From: Monocercomonoides exilis
Lineage: Eukaryota > Preaxostyla > Oxymonadida > Polymastigidae
Assembly (NCBI GenBank): GCA_001643675.2
Contig: LSRY02000014.1
Span: 1,288,001 to 1,352,000, forward strand
DNA: 64,000 bases
Reading direction: 5' to 3'
Both the position numbers and the translations under genes were made by a program. Below are positions 24,341 to 35,700 of this stretch, in pieces (within the stretch, counting starts at the first letter, position 1; the number at the start of each line of letters is the position of its first letter). A model generated the notes under the pieces. That model was not told the DNA's origin, did no database searches, and saw only the letters and a program-made list of their open reading frames with translations.

Positions 24341-24895
24341 GTTGCTTTTTATTTTCCACAACACTTATATAAAAAAAAATATTGTAATGATCATTTTTTA
24401 TTTAAGAAAAATAATATTTTGAAATGTCATTTAAAAAAAACAATTTTTCAATTTTTTCCTGACATAATGAACCAGGTTGCTATTTCCAAATCTTGTCAGG
24501 GGAGGTGCTGATATGAGATGGAGGAGCTAACACCCCCATCTCCCCCCTTCAAAAATGAGGGATAGTAGTTCGATAAAAATTTCTAACTGCATTCTTTTCT
24601 TTATATACAATATACAACAAATATAAATATAAAAAGTGGGTTGATAAAACTTATTATTGGGTGATTTTTTTTTTTTTTTTTTTTTTTGAAGATATCAAAA
24701 AAATCACCCAATAAAAAAAGTTAGTGTTTAAAAAATTATTTGGGTTAATAAATCACACTCATTCATAAATTAGAAGACCTTTCTTTAAAAATCCAACAGG
24801 AATGAATATTTTGTACACCATCTTCCTTTTTATAAAAAAACCCAAATTAGTTGATAAAATTATCAGCTTGTTGGTTGATAACCCGGGTTATAGAA
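24341..24895. other. AT-rich spacer
   Basis: No gene seen. It contains a short palindromic element (24656-24712) around a 23-bp poly-T run and a GC-richer stretch near 24490-24550 without a recognisable feature. Confidence 0.4.
24656..24712. repeat. Short palindrome around a poly-T run
   Basis: TTGGGTGATTTTTTT... pairs with ...AAAAAAATCACCCAA in an almost perfect 57-bp hairpin that encloses the T-run. The GGGTGATT end is the same as that of the MITE-like elements at 11441 and 22566, so it may be a deletion derivative reduced to its two ends. Confidence 0.6.
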
Positions 24896-25019
24896 GATGA
24901 CCAGTGAAATTTTCCTTATGATCACCCCCTTTATAAATTGTTATGAAAAAACAACGAGAGAAATTCAACCTTCGCAGATTTTTATCTTTTCTTTCTTCGT
25001 CTTAATATTGAAAGTTTTC

Positions 25020-26270
25020 AACGATTCAGCTTTGAATCCGAAAAATAATCCTAAAAGATGGTTTCAGAGCATCATATGCATTCAATGCTGGATTGATTTC
25101 AAAGAGTGCATACTACAGAGCTGAAAGGCGAAAACTGAACATAGAGACGTCGGAATAAATGGGAGGCCATGGAAAATCAGAAAAAAGTATCGCAATGGAA
25201 TATCAAAGCAAATAAAAACGATTTACACAGTCTCAAGGGAATAACTGCAAAGCAATGAACAAATGCAGTTTGAATTTAATAATATCAATTATTAAATTAT
25301 TTTTTTTTACGAATAAGCAAGTTTTATTTCTTCTTCAAAAAAGAACGAAAGATTGAATAAAAAGGCTGTGAACAAAAAGTGGGGAAATTCTTTTATTTCC
25401 AAAATGAAAGGACCTTTATCAAAAAAGCCTACAAAACTTCCAATAAATAGAATCGAACACTCAACAAGGCTTATTTTGCTTCCTTTTTTTTTTTGAAGAG
25501 TTGGAAAAATCGCATAAGAAGAAAAAATATTGTTAGAAATTAATATCAAATCTGGATGAAACTTATATCAAAAGAGACATAACTGAATCAACGAAGATTA
25601 TTTCTCTGCCGGATTGTCCCAGCTCAATTTCTCAAGAAGAACCACTTCCTCCATCTATTTCCTTGCTTTTAATGATTTCCGCTGATGGGGAACATTGAAA
25701 AACTTCAATGATCAGTTGTTCATCATTTCTACCCCAGGAATATTAACAGGCTAACTCCGACAACTTTGTTTTTCCTGCCACCACAAAAAAGGGATGGATT
25801 CCACATAATTTTTTGACCTATACAAATATGTTGTTGTTGATTCAAATGATAAAGGAAGAAAACTGATGGGATTATCTTAGTTTTCTGCGTGCCTACATAT
25901 GAATGGTGCCACAACACACTCAAACAAAGATGTTTTTGAATTGGCAAAGGGAAATAAGATCGATATTGTGTTTATTCCTTCGCACACCTCACATATCTTC
26001 CAGCCATAAGATAAATATGTTGATGCAAATATTAAGAAAATAATTTACACATCTGATATAGACTTTGAACGAAGAAATGCAACCTCAAACAGAGCCAATT
26101 TCGTAAAAAAATTAAAAGAAGCATTATCAGAAGCATTAAAGCCTTCGACCATCGTCGTATCTTTCAGGGATTCTGGCATTTGGCCCTTGAATCCAGAAAT
26201 AATATTGAAAAGCCAAAGTGAAACATCTCCAATTAAAGATTGCGAAACTTCCATCAACAAAATCCACTAG
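25020..26270 (+). pseudogene. Broken pogo/Tigger-like transposase, copy 3
   Basis: Plus-strand fragments follow the order of a DDE_1 transposase: a helix-turn-helix-like piece (YAFNAGLISKSAYYRAERRK, near 25070-25130), NGRPWKIRKKYRNG near 25157-25200, the first catalytic Asp in NLDETYIKRD (near 25550-25580), SISLLLMISADGEH, PATTKKGWIPHN, and the signature IDIVFIPSHTSHIFQP followed by a TAA (near 26008). The C-terminal frame then runs without break to TAG at about 26270 (FRDSGIWPLNPEIIL). Several frameshifts separate the pieces. The second catalytic motif reads NGATTHSNKD where family members have D-G-H-(S/T)-S, so a key Asp appears lost. Confidence 0.7.
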
Positions 26271-26486
26271 GTCGATAACTCTAAGGGTAGAATTTACACT
26301 CACGATAAAGTTTATTTATTTATTCACACAATACATTTCATTGAGCCTTTTTAATAACTTTTTTCTATGAAAAAAATTTTTCGCGGGTTATCTTCCAACT
26401 TACTTTCGTTTTCCGTAACCCTAATAAACGAATTAGCAAAGAAGAAATCGGCATATAAGTGTGATATCAGACAACGAAAAAAAAAA

Positions 26487-26673
26487 TTTTTTTTTTTCTT
26501 TTCTTTTCTTTTCTTTTCTTTTCTTTTTCTTTTTCTTTTTCTTTTTCTTTTTCTTTTTTTTCTTTTTTTTTCTTTTTTTTTTTTTTTTTTTTTTTCTTTT
26601 TTTCTTTTTTTTCTTTTTTCTTTTCATTTTTCATTTTTTTCTTTTTTTCTTTCTTTCTTTCTTTTTTTTTTTT
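26487..26673. repeat. CTTTT/CTTTTT-type pyrimidine tract
   Basis: About 190 bp almost free of purines on the plus strand. It starts with CTTTT units, then CTTTTT, then longer T-runs separated by single C, ending with CTTT units. The changing period suggests slippage. Confidence 0.9.
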
Positions 26674-26857
26674 GAATCTGACATGCAAAAATATGTATTT
26701 CATTCATTTTAAAAAAGTTCAAATGCTCGGAAAACATTTTCTCAAAGAAAACTTATTTCTAAAATTTGATTTTTTTTGTATCATTCCTTATGTGTGACAT
26801 TAAAAAAACAGATAACTTCCAAAATTGCTTTTTTTAATTCATATGAAATTTTTTTGT

Positions 26858-27135
26858 TTATAAATGGGGAAAAATATTTTGCTTCATGCGTTTTCATAGA
26901 AAAATTATGAACATTTCATTGATTTTTTTATATCAAAAAACAAAATTATATGTGGTTCATTTTCTGAAATACGTGCGAAAACACTGAACATTATGTTGTG
27001 ATATAATTGATTCCTATTTACGGATATGAAAATCAAATTTGATTTGAAATCTGAGAAAGCTAAATATAGTTATGAGTGAAACAATTTTTCAATGCCTTGT
27101 GCAAAAAAAGCTTGAAAGTCAGTATTTTCCTTTAT
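26858..27135 (+). repeat. Dispersed repeat family A, copy 3
   Basis: Collinear with copy 2: ATAAATGGGGAAAAATATTT, TTCATGCGTTTTCATAGAAA, AAATTATGAAC, GGATATGAAAATCAAATTTG, TTTGAAATCTGAGAAAGC, TTGTGCAAAAAAAGCTTGAA and AGTCAGTATTTTCC. Confidence 0.75.
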
Positions 27136-27210
27136 CAATTAAAATTCAAACCGAAATATTAAACAAAAAAATATGAATTAAAAAACAATCACATAAGTAT
27201 TTAACAAATA

Positions 27211-27452
27211 TGGCTAATTTTTTTTGAAAAGTTCCTTTTGTTTAATTTTCAAATAAGATAAAAATTTCATATTTCGATCAAATTTCTGTTCCCACTCATA
27301 AAATTTCACTGAAATGGAAACAGAACCTAAACAAAGTTATTATTTCCATTTCAGAAAAGTTTCGTGAGTGGGAACAGAAAATTGATAAAAATATGAAATT
27401 TTTATCTTATTTGAAAATTAAACAAAAGGAACTTTTCAAAAAAATTTAGACA
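27211..27452. mobile_element. MITE with long inverted repeats and TA flanks
   Basis: The left arm starts TGGCTAATTTTTTTTGAAAA, then GTTCCTTTTGTTTAATTTTC. The right arm is its inverse, ending GGAACTTTTCAAAAAAATTT then AGACA. The arms match for roughly 75 bp, through CAAATTTCTGTTCCCACTC. TA lies directly outside both ends, the target duplication expected of Tc1/mariner-pogo elements. The 242-bp element is noncoding. The four pogo-like remnants in this window are natural candidates for the transposase family that moved it. Confidence 0.85.
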
Positions 27453-27601
27453 TATTGTTCATTTTTAATACTTGAAAAACAAAACAAAGAATGTTGTTCA
27501 TTCAAAACATCAACCTTTTGCTTGAGATTTTTCAAAATTTATCATTCAATGAGTATTTTTTTGTATTGATTAGTTTGAACATTATAAAAATGTTTGTTAT
27601 C

Positions 27602-27829
27602 ACATGTTCAAAATTTTCTGAAAAGTTCCTTTTGTTAAAATTTCAAATATAATAAATATTACATATTTCGATCAAATTTCTGCTTCCACTCACCAAATTT
27701 CATGAGAATGAATATATTATTCTTATCAAGAATTTGTTTTCATGACAGTGAAGTATTTTTTGTGGGAGCAGAAATTTGATCGAATATGACATTTTTTCTT
27801 TATTTGAAAATAAAACAAAAGGAACTTTT

Positions 27830-27874
<45 letters not shown>

Positions 27875-27876
27875 CT
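27602..27876. mobile_element. MITE, second copy of the AAAAGTTCC family
   Basis: The left arm carries CTGAAAAGTTCCTTTTGTTA, then TTTCAAAT and CGATCAAATTTCTGCTTCCA. The right arm carries the inverse, GGAGCAGAAATTTGATCGAA, then AAACAAAAGGAACTTTTC. The A-run in the right terminal repeat has grown to 40 A (27831-27870). Internal sequence differs from the copy at 27211. The outer ends were set by similarity, so they are approximate. Confidence 0.75.
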
Positions 27877-28219
27877 TTGTTTCCTTTCTTTTTTCCTTTG
27901 AGATCAAGAAAGGTGAACAAAACACGAGGAAGTGTGATTTTTTAAAAAATCTTCAACATAAATCATTTGGAAAAAAATTAAAAATTAAAAATAACAATGT
28001 AAATTTTTGAATTCACAACAAAATATTACAAAAAATAAATAAGAATATATTTGATGAAATAATGTGATTATCAATTGCAATAAGTTACACATATTTTTTC
28101 TTTTTTGGAATGAAAGTAATATTTTTTTAAAAACAGAATTAGGATCAACTTCAAAAACAATTATTAAATTGATAATTTTTTGATGTGAAAAGCGATGTGA
28201 TCCAAGTATTACTATAAAT

Positions 28220-28743
28220 TCACTTTTCATTTTGTGAATTATCAGGTTTAATGCTCGAATTGAATTTGCTTTCAGCAGATGCACATAATTCTATAACATT
28301 GGCGTAATCTGACTTGTTTGCGGAAAGCAGCTCACGCTTTTGATTCACATTTTGCATTCAAAATATCGCAATATCAAACATAAAAAAAAATAAAAACATA
28401 ATAATTAAATCTTGAATGGCTAAAGAACAAAAAGAAACGAGAAACCTTTTTAGCTGTCTCAGTGAAACGTTTAAGTCCGGATGAATCAAACATCGGGATA
28501 AATGACTTTATTGCACCAAAACACGATTTCTTAAGGAATTGTTTCGAACGAAATTGGTTAAAACGTCAAAAACAGAAAAAAAAAATTATGAAAAAACGAT
28601 ATATTAATGCATCGTCAATGTAACAGATTGTTAAATAAACAAATGAAAATATACAAACCCTCACTTCTGGATTTGTATCATCAAGCAAAATGACAAGAGT
28701 ATCATCAACAGCTAAAGCATTGCTGACATAGTTCCGATCCATC

Positions 28744-28801
<58 letters not shown>

Positions 28802-31800
28802 AAAAAGAAAAAAAAATGCAATTCACAAGAAATCACCATTGATACACATGCATGACAAAACACATTCATTTTCAAAATGTGTATTCAAAAATTTCCATTT
28901 ATGCAACATAATGTAATAAATACCGAATGAAGAGCGATAAAATAAAAAATCACACCATCGGAAGAAGAACAGCAGTTGTGTCAAAAGCCACACATCGAAT
29001 AACATCTTTCTTGTCTTCAAATCTCTTCCAAAGGGATGTTTTCATTTCCTGTAATATTTCATCCTCTAAAAAAAAACAACAAATTGACATAAAATGACAA
29101 TATAGTTAATTAAATCAATAAAACAAATAAATGAATAGAATTACAAATAAACAAATAAAATAGTATTATTATTGTTTCTCTCTCTTTCACTTTTCTTCTT
29201 CTTCTTTCAGTTTTTCTTTCAAAAATCAATTCCTCATATTTTTTTTTTCTTTTTTAAATTCAACACACTAAAATGCACGTTTTTGATGATCTCATTTTGC
29301 GAATACATCAGCACAAGCTCAAGCATTCCCAGTGCCCCAAGGCGAATCCCATCCAAGTCGTCGTCCTCAAGCAGCGACGATATCCTCACCCACCACGACT
29401 CAATCTCAACCTCTGATCGACACAGCTCCACAGACTTCACAGCACCCCTCTCAGAAGCTACAACGGTTTCGCTTTGCTTCACTTCTTTCTCCAAATCCCC
29501 TTCTTTCTTTGCGCTGTCCTCTATCGCTTCTCCTTGCGCCAGTGCAATCGACAGCTTCAGTAGACGGTAGAAGAAAGTCACTACGAAGAACCGTATCTCA
29601 GCCTCGATGATTCCAATGCGCCACTTCGTGTTGTCGACAAACAGCGACGAAAACAGCTGCTGCAGAAACGGCACAAACAGCTTCAGCTGCTGATAGTCGC
29701 AGGAGATGAAGAAGCATGTCTCCCAGAACGACCGCCGCACCGCTGGCGCCGAAGCCTCTCTCCGCAGCACACTCCCCAAAAACGGGAGAAGATGCGGAAG
29801 CAGCGCTGGCAGATACAACACCCCCGCACGTCTGATGATCTGCTGTGTGTGGCGAAGCGCTTGTGTGTTTTCCTTCAAGAGACAGGTGTGCAGTTGCCCA
29901 GACGATAAAGAAGCAGGCAATGCCGAGAAATCCTTCAGTGGGTCAGCAGATGAGGTGATTTCTGCCCACAGCGAAGGCATCGACTCCTTTATGACAGCGT
30001 CCAAGCACCGCAAGAACAGATCGCCGACAAACGACGAGCCGTTTGCCCGGCTGATGGTAGTGACGAACGACTCAAAGACACGACGCTTCACGAATTCCTC
30101 CTCCTTCGGGTGCTGAAGATGCCCCATCTGCCTGCTCCTCTCTTCCAACTCAACAGACAGCACATAATCTTCCCACGCTGTCAAATGCAGAAGGAGATCA
30201 AACAGCTCCAGCGCATCGTTGAACGCCATGCTTCCTTCAGTCTTCTCATTGAGAATGGCCACGGACTCAAATGACTGCTCGAGCATTCTCTCTTCCTCCA
30301 CACTCAGAACAGTAGCATTTCGCAGCTGGCTCAGTCTGGCAGCCGCAGCGCGAGAGAGCGACGAAGTGGATGAGGCGTGTGCCGGATTGGTGAAGAAGGA
30401 AGCGGATGAAGTGAGAGTCATCTGCGGGGCCAGGGCAGTCGTCATCGATGGGCGGGCAGGGGCAGCTGTGCTGGGATCGTCGTTGTCGCTGTTGTGAAGC
30501 TCCCCAACGATATCGATAATGGCCTCTTTCAGTCTGCTCAGCAGGAAGCGGAATGGATTTACTGAGTGTGAAAAGCGCTTAGTGATGACAGAGGAGGAGG
30601 AGGAGGAGGAAGAAGAAGAAGAAGAAGATGATGATGATGATGAAGGTGTGCAAGAACTGGAAGCTGAGGTCTCTTCTGAATCTGCTGAGATTTCAGTCTC
30701 TTCTTTTTCTTTTGCTTTTTCTATTTCTTCATTCTCTCCCGTTTGCTGCACAGAATTCAACCACCTTTCCTTTGGCGAGTGTCTTATGATTGCGATCATC
30801 GTCTCCATCTCCATTTTCTTGCGTGTGTCGTCAATGAGAAGTGGAAGATACGACTCCGGCGCAAAAAACAGGCCGATCAGCGTGCAGCAGTCGCTTCCGC
30901 TGTGGAAGTCCTTCCGTTTTGGTACCTCTTTCATTGCCTCGCAGAGAATGGCCATGATTTCGCCCAGCCGCATCGTGAGGTGCTCGTCTCCGAAGAGAAT
31001 AACATACTTCAGCTGGCTCATAGCGTGTTCGCGCCGCGTCTCGTCAGGCGTCTTCATCTCTTCCTTCACAGCGCTGATGACTTCGTCGGTGAATGCCCGC
31101 ACAGCAAAACGGCTTTCCACAGGCGGGCGAGAGGTGTATGGAGCGATCAAGTTGAGTGGGTGTGGGTTTGAAGCAGATTTTGAATTGAGGTGAGATATCG
31201 AGGAGGAGGAAGAAGAAGAAGAAGAAGATGATGATGATGAAGCGGAGGCTGATGAACGTGTTTGAGAAGGAAACAGTATTTTCTGTGGTTTTGGCTTTGA
31301 TGAGCCAAAGGGAGCTGTCATTGGAGTAACAACAGATTTGGCCTTTTCAGCCTCTTTCACAAGAACAGTCCAGGCTTCTTCAACAAGCGGTGCTGACTCC
31401 AAAAGCGAAGGCGCTCTTTCTAATCTCTTTTCATCTGCAATGTACTGTTCTCCCCAGCGTTTGATTATGTCAACAGCTTTTTCTGTGTATTATGAGAAAT
31501 TGAATCAAATAAAAAAACAAACGATAAAATTAGGAAAACAACACAAATGTACAAAAAGCACTTGTTGATTTAATCAATAATCTCTAAAATGAATAACACA
31601 AAAATAGCACATAAAAATCATTCCCTTTTGAACAAACTTTGAATTTCTGGTATGTTATCCCCAAGCAACGAAAGGAGTGGAGCAGTAAATATCTTTGCAT
31701 ATAAATGCCGATCCATAATTGTACAAAGACAGGTTTCAATAAGTTCTGCAGTTTTCATTCGTGTCATCCAATTCGAATCATATGCCAAAAGAGCAATTTG

Positions 31801-32630
31801 CGACTTCAGCTTCAATCCTATCTCTTCATCATATGCTTGATTATTCTTAACCATCACTCCAATGCTTTCAAGCGCTTCAACTTTGACAGCTGCCTTTGCT
31901 TGACCTGATCTTAAAATTCCGTGCAATTGGTTAAAAATCAAATGAAGTCCGGTTTCTTCAAAAGCCAAGCGAGATAACAAAATGTTTGACATATGGCATG
32001 CAGCCTTTTCCAAAAAGTGTTGATTTTGTTCATAAAAATTTTCATTCACAAAAGCACAACAAACCTTTTTAACTTCAACTTCTTTGTTTATTGCACAAAA
32101 GCCAACAAATTCCATGAGATCTTTCACCATTGACGCAAGCTCATCATCACTACAAAGCTTCGCAACTTCAACCATCATCACTGCTTCATTCTTCTGTTCG
32201 TCTGTAATGTGATAATCGCTATCTTTCATTTTTTCTTTAAAAACAGGCATTAAAATTGTAGCTAATCCATTACAATACAAATGACATTCAACAATTAATA
32301 TGTATAATATATTCCGCACTAAATCGCTCCATATAAATCCATTTTTTGATTGTAACAATAGTGCAGAACAGTTTTTCATAAAAGTTAGAATCAGCACATT
32401 TCCTTCCGTTTCTTCAAAAATAACAAACATATTTCGTTGCTCAGTTGTTAGTTTTATATATTTCTTTAGTTTTATATATTTTTTAAAAATTATACAAAAA
32501 TATAAGCAAAGAAAACGGTTCAAACATTTAATTCAGAAAAAATTGCTTCCAGCTTTTTCTTTAAAACACTCTTATTTGCCGGATCGAAAGAAATATGTTC
32601 ATCGCCTCGTTTTATAATTGGCGTTGCCAT
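28220..32630 (-). CDS. DNAAF5: HEAT-repeat protein, probable axonemal dynein assembly factor 5
   Basis: Seven exons join in frame: 32630-32526, 32439-31638, 31482-29269, 29065-28956, 28742-28659, 28529-28446 and 28336-28220, giving 1171 residues. The product is an alpha-solenoid. DNAAF5 (HEATR2) helps preassemble dynein arms in the cytoplasm. The match is in order: an N-terminal HEAT array ending DRHLYAKIFTAPLLSLLGDN then IPEIQ; a KRWGEQYIADEKRLE linker; a middle HEAT pair with SDCCTLIGLFFAPESYLPLL; and C-terminal repeats LWKRFEDKKDVIRCVAFDTT and LVILLDDTNPEVRKSCFGAI. Low-complexity Ser inserts in exon 3 make it longer than the roughly 850-residue animal protein. The exon 3 donor (GTGTGT) is the least certain join. 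Another HEAT protein cannot be excluded. It sits head-to-head with the giant gene. Confidence 0.65.
28748..28799. repeat. 52-bp poly-A inside an intron
   Basis: On the minus, coding strand this is a run of 52 T directly upstream of the exon 5 acceptor (AATAG), so it doubles as the polypyrimidine tract of that intron. Confidence 0.85.
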
Positions 32631-32736
32631 GTAAGTTATTCGGTTGCTCTTAATAAATAATTATTATATTTCAACCCTTTTATCGGCAATACTAAATTAA
32701 AGGCAGTTTGATCTTATCTTTTTAGAAAGAGATCTC
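32631..32736. promoter_or_regulatory. 106-bp divergent intergenic region
   Basis: The start codons of the DNAAF5-like gene (-) and the giant gene (+) face away from each other across 106 bp, so both promoters and 5' leaders must fit here. It is AT-rich with AATAAATAATTATTATATTT in the middle. ATCTTATCTTTTTAG just before the giant gene start looks like a splice acceptor, so an upstream leader exon is possible. I recognise no core promoter motif. Confidence 0.5.
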
Positions 32737-35700
32737 ATGGATATCACATTCCTTGATCTCGATTTTTTCTTTGAAGATGTCAACAAATTAGTCTTACGAT
32801 TATTTAGAAGGCTTCCAACTGATGTTTGCTTTTTTCTCTTCAATTTTTGATTTCATGTCGAAAAACTCGTTTTTCTATGAATGCAGCCTCAAAGACTAGA
32901 CAATCGTTGGCTATTTCCTCTCCGTTCTAGTGAAGAATTTTTGCGCGCTGTTTTGAGTTTATGTCAGCGTGCTGAAGCCAATTATGCATCGGTGATTATC
33001 CACCTTTGTGCACTTTATCCTAAAAACTTCGAGAGTCTTGTAACTATTTTGAAGGATAATGTCATGTTTCTACCTTTATATGCAATTGATTTGAAAGGAG
33101 TTGGAGCTCAAGCAGCTTTGGTATGTTGAATTTCAAATCTTCATTAATATTTTAATTTTTTGTTGCAATAAAACAGTACTACACTTTCTGCCACATCATA
33201 ATTGATACATTAGTTTCAGTTCTTGATTTACCACTTTTCCAATATGCCGATTTAAAGCTGTCGGAATTCGTATCAGATTTTGTTAAATCATTTTTTGAAG
33301 AACCTCCATTTCTATTGTTTGCTTATAAAGATTATATAGCTGGAATCTTTAATTTGTTTATCGTTAATTTATCATTTAGCACTTCCGAACCGGCGTTGCA
33401 GCTATTTAGTGAAAAAGCCAATGAAGAACTTTCACTTCAAATTGGAGGAACAATGAACAATCTTTTAACACGCAAATACTTGTATGCTTTTTAATTCACA
33501 TAGGTTAACTTATGATATGAACATTCATGATTTTCTTTTTATTTTCTTGTTTATAACTTCATTTTCAAATGGAACAGTATCACTGATCTTCTCTTTTTAT
33601 CAGTGAATCATATCGAGCTTGGCTTTCCCGATAGGAGAGCTGCCTTAAAACAAGGAGCAGTTGTTGCTACAGCAAAGCCCGAAAAAGGTAAAGACAAAAA
33701 GAAGAAAGGCCAAGAAAAGGCTGCTGAGTCTGCACCAACACCTGATCTTATGGGGCCAGATGCCGAGAAAGACAAGCCAACACCTCTGTCTATTGTTGCA
33801 GCATCTCCCTTTCCAGTTAGATTTCTTATTGCATCGACAAAGATGCGATGGGAGCTTATTGAAGACACTGATCTATTGAAACCTCTCGTAAGGAAGTTTC
33901 AAGAAAGAGTATGTCATAATAAAACAAACAATAATCTTCAACTCTTTTAATGTTTTGCTCAATTTTTGTTTTCAAATGTATTAAATATTTGTATTTTTAT
34001 CAATCCTTTTTTCAATTTTCCCTAATTATTCAACATTTTTCCTCATGTTATTTATCTTTATTAACTTCAGCTCTCAAAAGATCCATCAGTCTGGATGGCG
34101 TGTCTTCCGCATCATCTCAACTATTTCTTTGTCACAGCTGCCAATTTATTTGCCAGAGTGAATCTCACTCTGCTTTTAGGAGAAGGATACGTGTGCATTC
34201 TTTTTTGTTATTATTATTATTGTTGTTATAATTCTCATTAATAATTTAATCCATTTTTCATTCAAATTTCTTCTTCTTTCACGCAATTATTTCGATTCCA
34301 TCCAAAAAATGAATTTTTTATTAATTTATTTTCAAAATAAAACAAAACAGCCGGAAAAACTATACTCAACCGTCTTCTCCCGCAATATGTCCTTCCAGCA
34401 CCACGAGGCCTACCTGCTTCTGCTGGCCACTCTCTTCACAAAGCAGAAGCTCGATTCACAGCAAAAGGAGATCAACGCCTTCATCGACGTGGTTGAGGCA
34501 GTCGCCACGATGAAAGGCAAGATCCGCTCAAAGAAGGAGTCTGAAGCAGACAAAGATCTGGTGGCGCGGATGAAAGTGAAGATGGACAAGAAATACTCAG
34601 GCCTCTCAAAGGGAAGCGTGGGAGGTGCTGCAGCCGGCGACGCAGCTAATCAGAACGCAAATGCCAATCCAAACCAGAACCAGAATCAGAACCAGAATGC
34701 TAACCCCAATCCAAATGCAGATGCCAATGCGAATGCGAATGCTGCCACAGCAGCTGGAGCCGAAGGAGCAGCACAAACAGGACAAGCAGCTGGTTCTCAG
34801 CCACAGACACAGGCACAGCAACAACAGCAAGCACCACAACCACTTCAACCAGAGAAAGAGAAGGAGAAAGGAAGAGTTGAGAGAGGGAAAGGGCTGATAG
34901 TGATGCGGGGGGTGTGGATCGACGAGGAAGAGCAGAGCGAAGAAGAAGAGGCGATGGTGAATGTGGTTGCATACGAGGCGCTTTCCATTGCTCTTTTGGG
35001 AACAGCTCCGTTTGAGTCATCGCCTTGGGTGGCGTTCCGGCCAACAGGCGCTCAAGCTCCTTCTCCTTCATCATCAACCACGTCTCATTCACCTTTCCCT
35101 GGAATCTACTCCTCTCTCACGTCACTCAACACACACGCACTTACAACCACCCACTCCGCCTCTCGCTCTTCTTTTGCATCGACTGCGATGCCGTTCATCA
35201 ACACGATCACTCCGCCGTCTTTGTTTCAGCGGGGATTTGCAACGTCCTTTGCGTCTTCGTGCATCGGCGTCGGGGGAGGTGTCATGCCGCGTATTTCGCA
35301 CCACACGCTCAACCGCATCTGCGACGAGATGTTCCTGCAGAAGAACTTCGACCACCCGAACATGCACGCCGTCATCGCGCCCATGGCTCGCCTGATGGCT
35401 GTGATTGCTCTTTTGGACTTGTCCATCTTCAGCCGCAGCCTGCTGCTCCCCATCGTCACTGTCATCTCCTCTGGCCATTCCTCTCCCATCAAGTGGCTCA
35501 ACCGCAACGAGTCGAGCCGGAAGAAGAAGCAGTTCTATTTGGGAGTGCACGAGGGGAGGTACAAGCTGATGGGCCATGTGCTGATGAAGTGCATGCGGTA
35601 CATGCTGAACCCGGCGTTTGGATGGTTCGATGCATGGCTGGAGACTTCTCCATTGGTGTCTCCATCGTCTTCGTCCATCCTCCACAAGATGCTGTCTGCC

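Larger units (their letters stand above)
26271..28219. other. AT-rich spacer with nested repeats
   Basis: Contains a T-rich pentamer-type tract, dispersed repeat copy 3, two tandem MITE-like elements and a 40-bp poly-A. No gene is supported. Open frames over the T-rich tract and poly-A are compositional. Confidence 0.5.

Noticed and set aside
26367-26712. Overlapping poly-Phe and poly-Lys frames on both strands
   Set aside because: They are produced by the CTTTT-type pyrimidine tract and have no other sequence character.
29172-31193. Plus-strand frames of 92-224 codons opposite the DNAAF5-like gene
   Set aside because: They are antisense shadows of the GC-richer exon 3; the minus strand has splice joins and HEAT-repeat homology.
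34309-34350. ATG at 34309 as start of the giant protein
   Set aside because: It lies in the last 42 bp of an intron (acceptor AAAACAG at 34350). Five upstream exons join in frame and give a better N-terminus.
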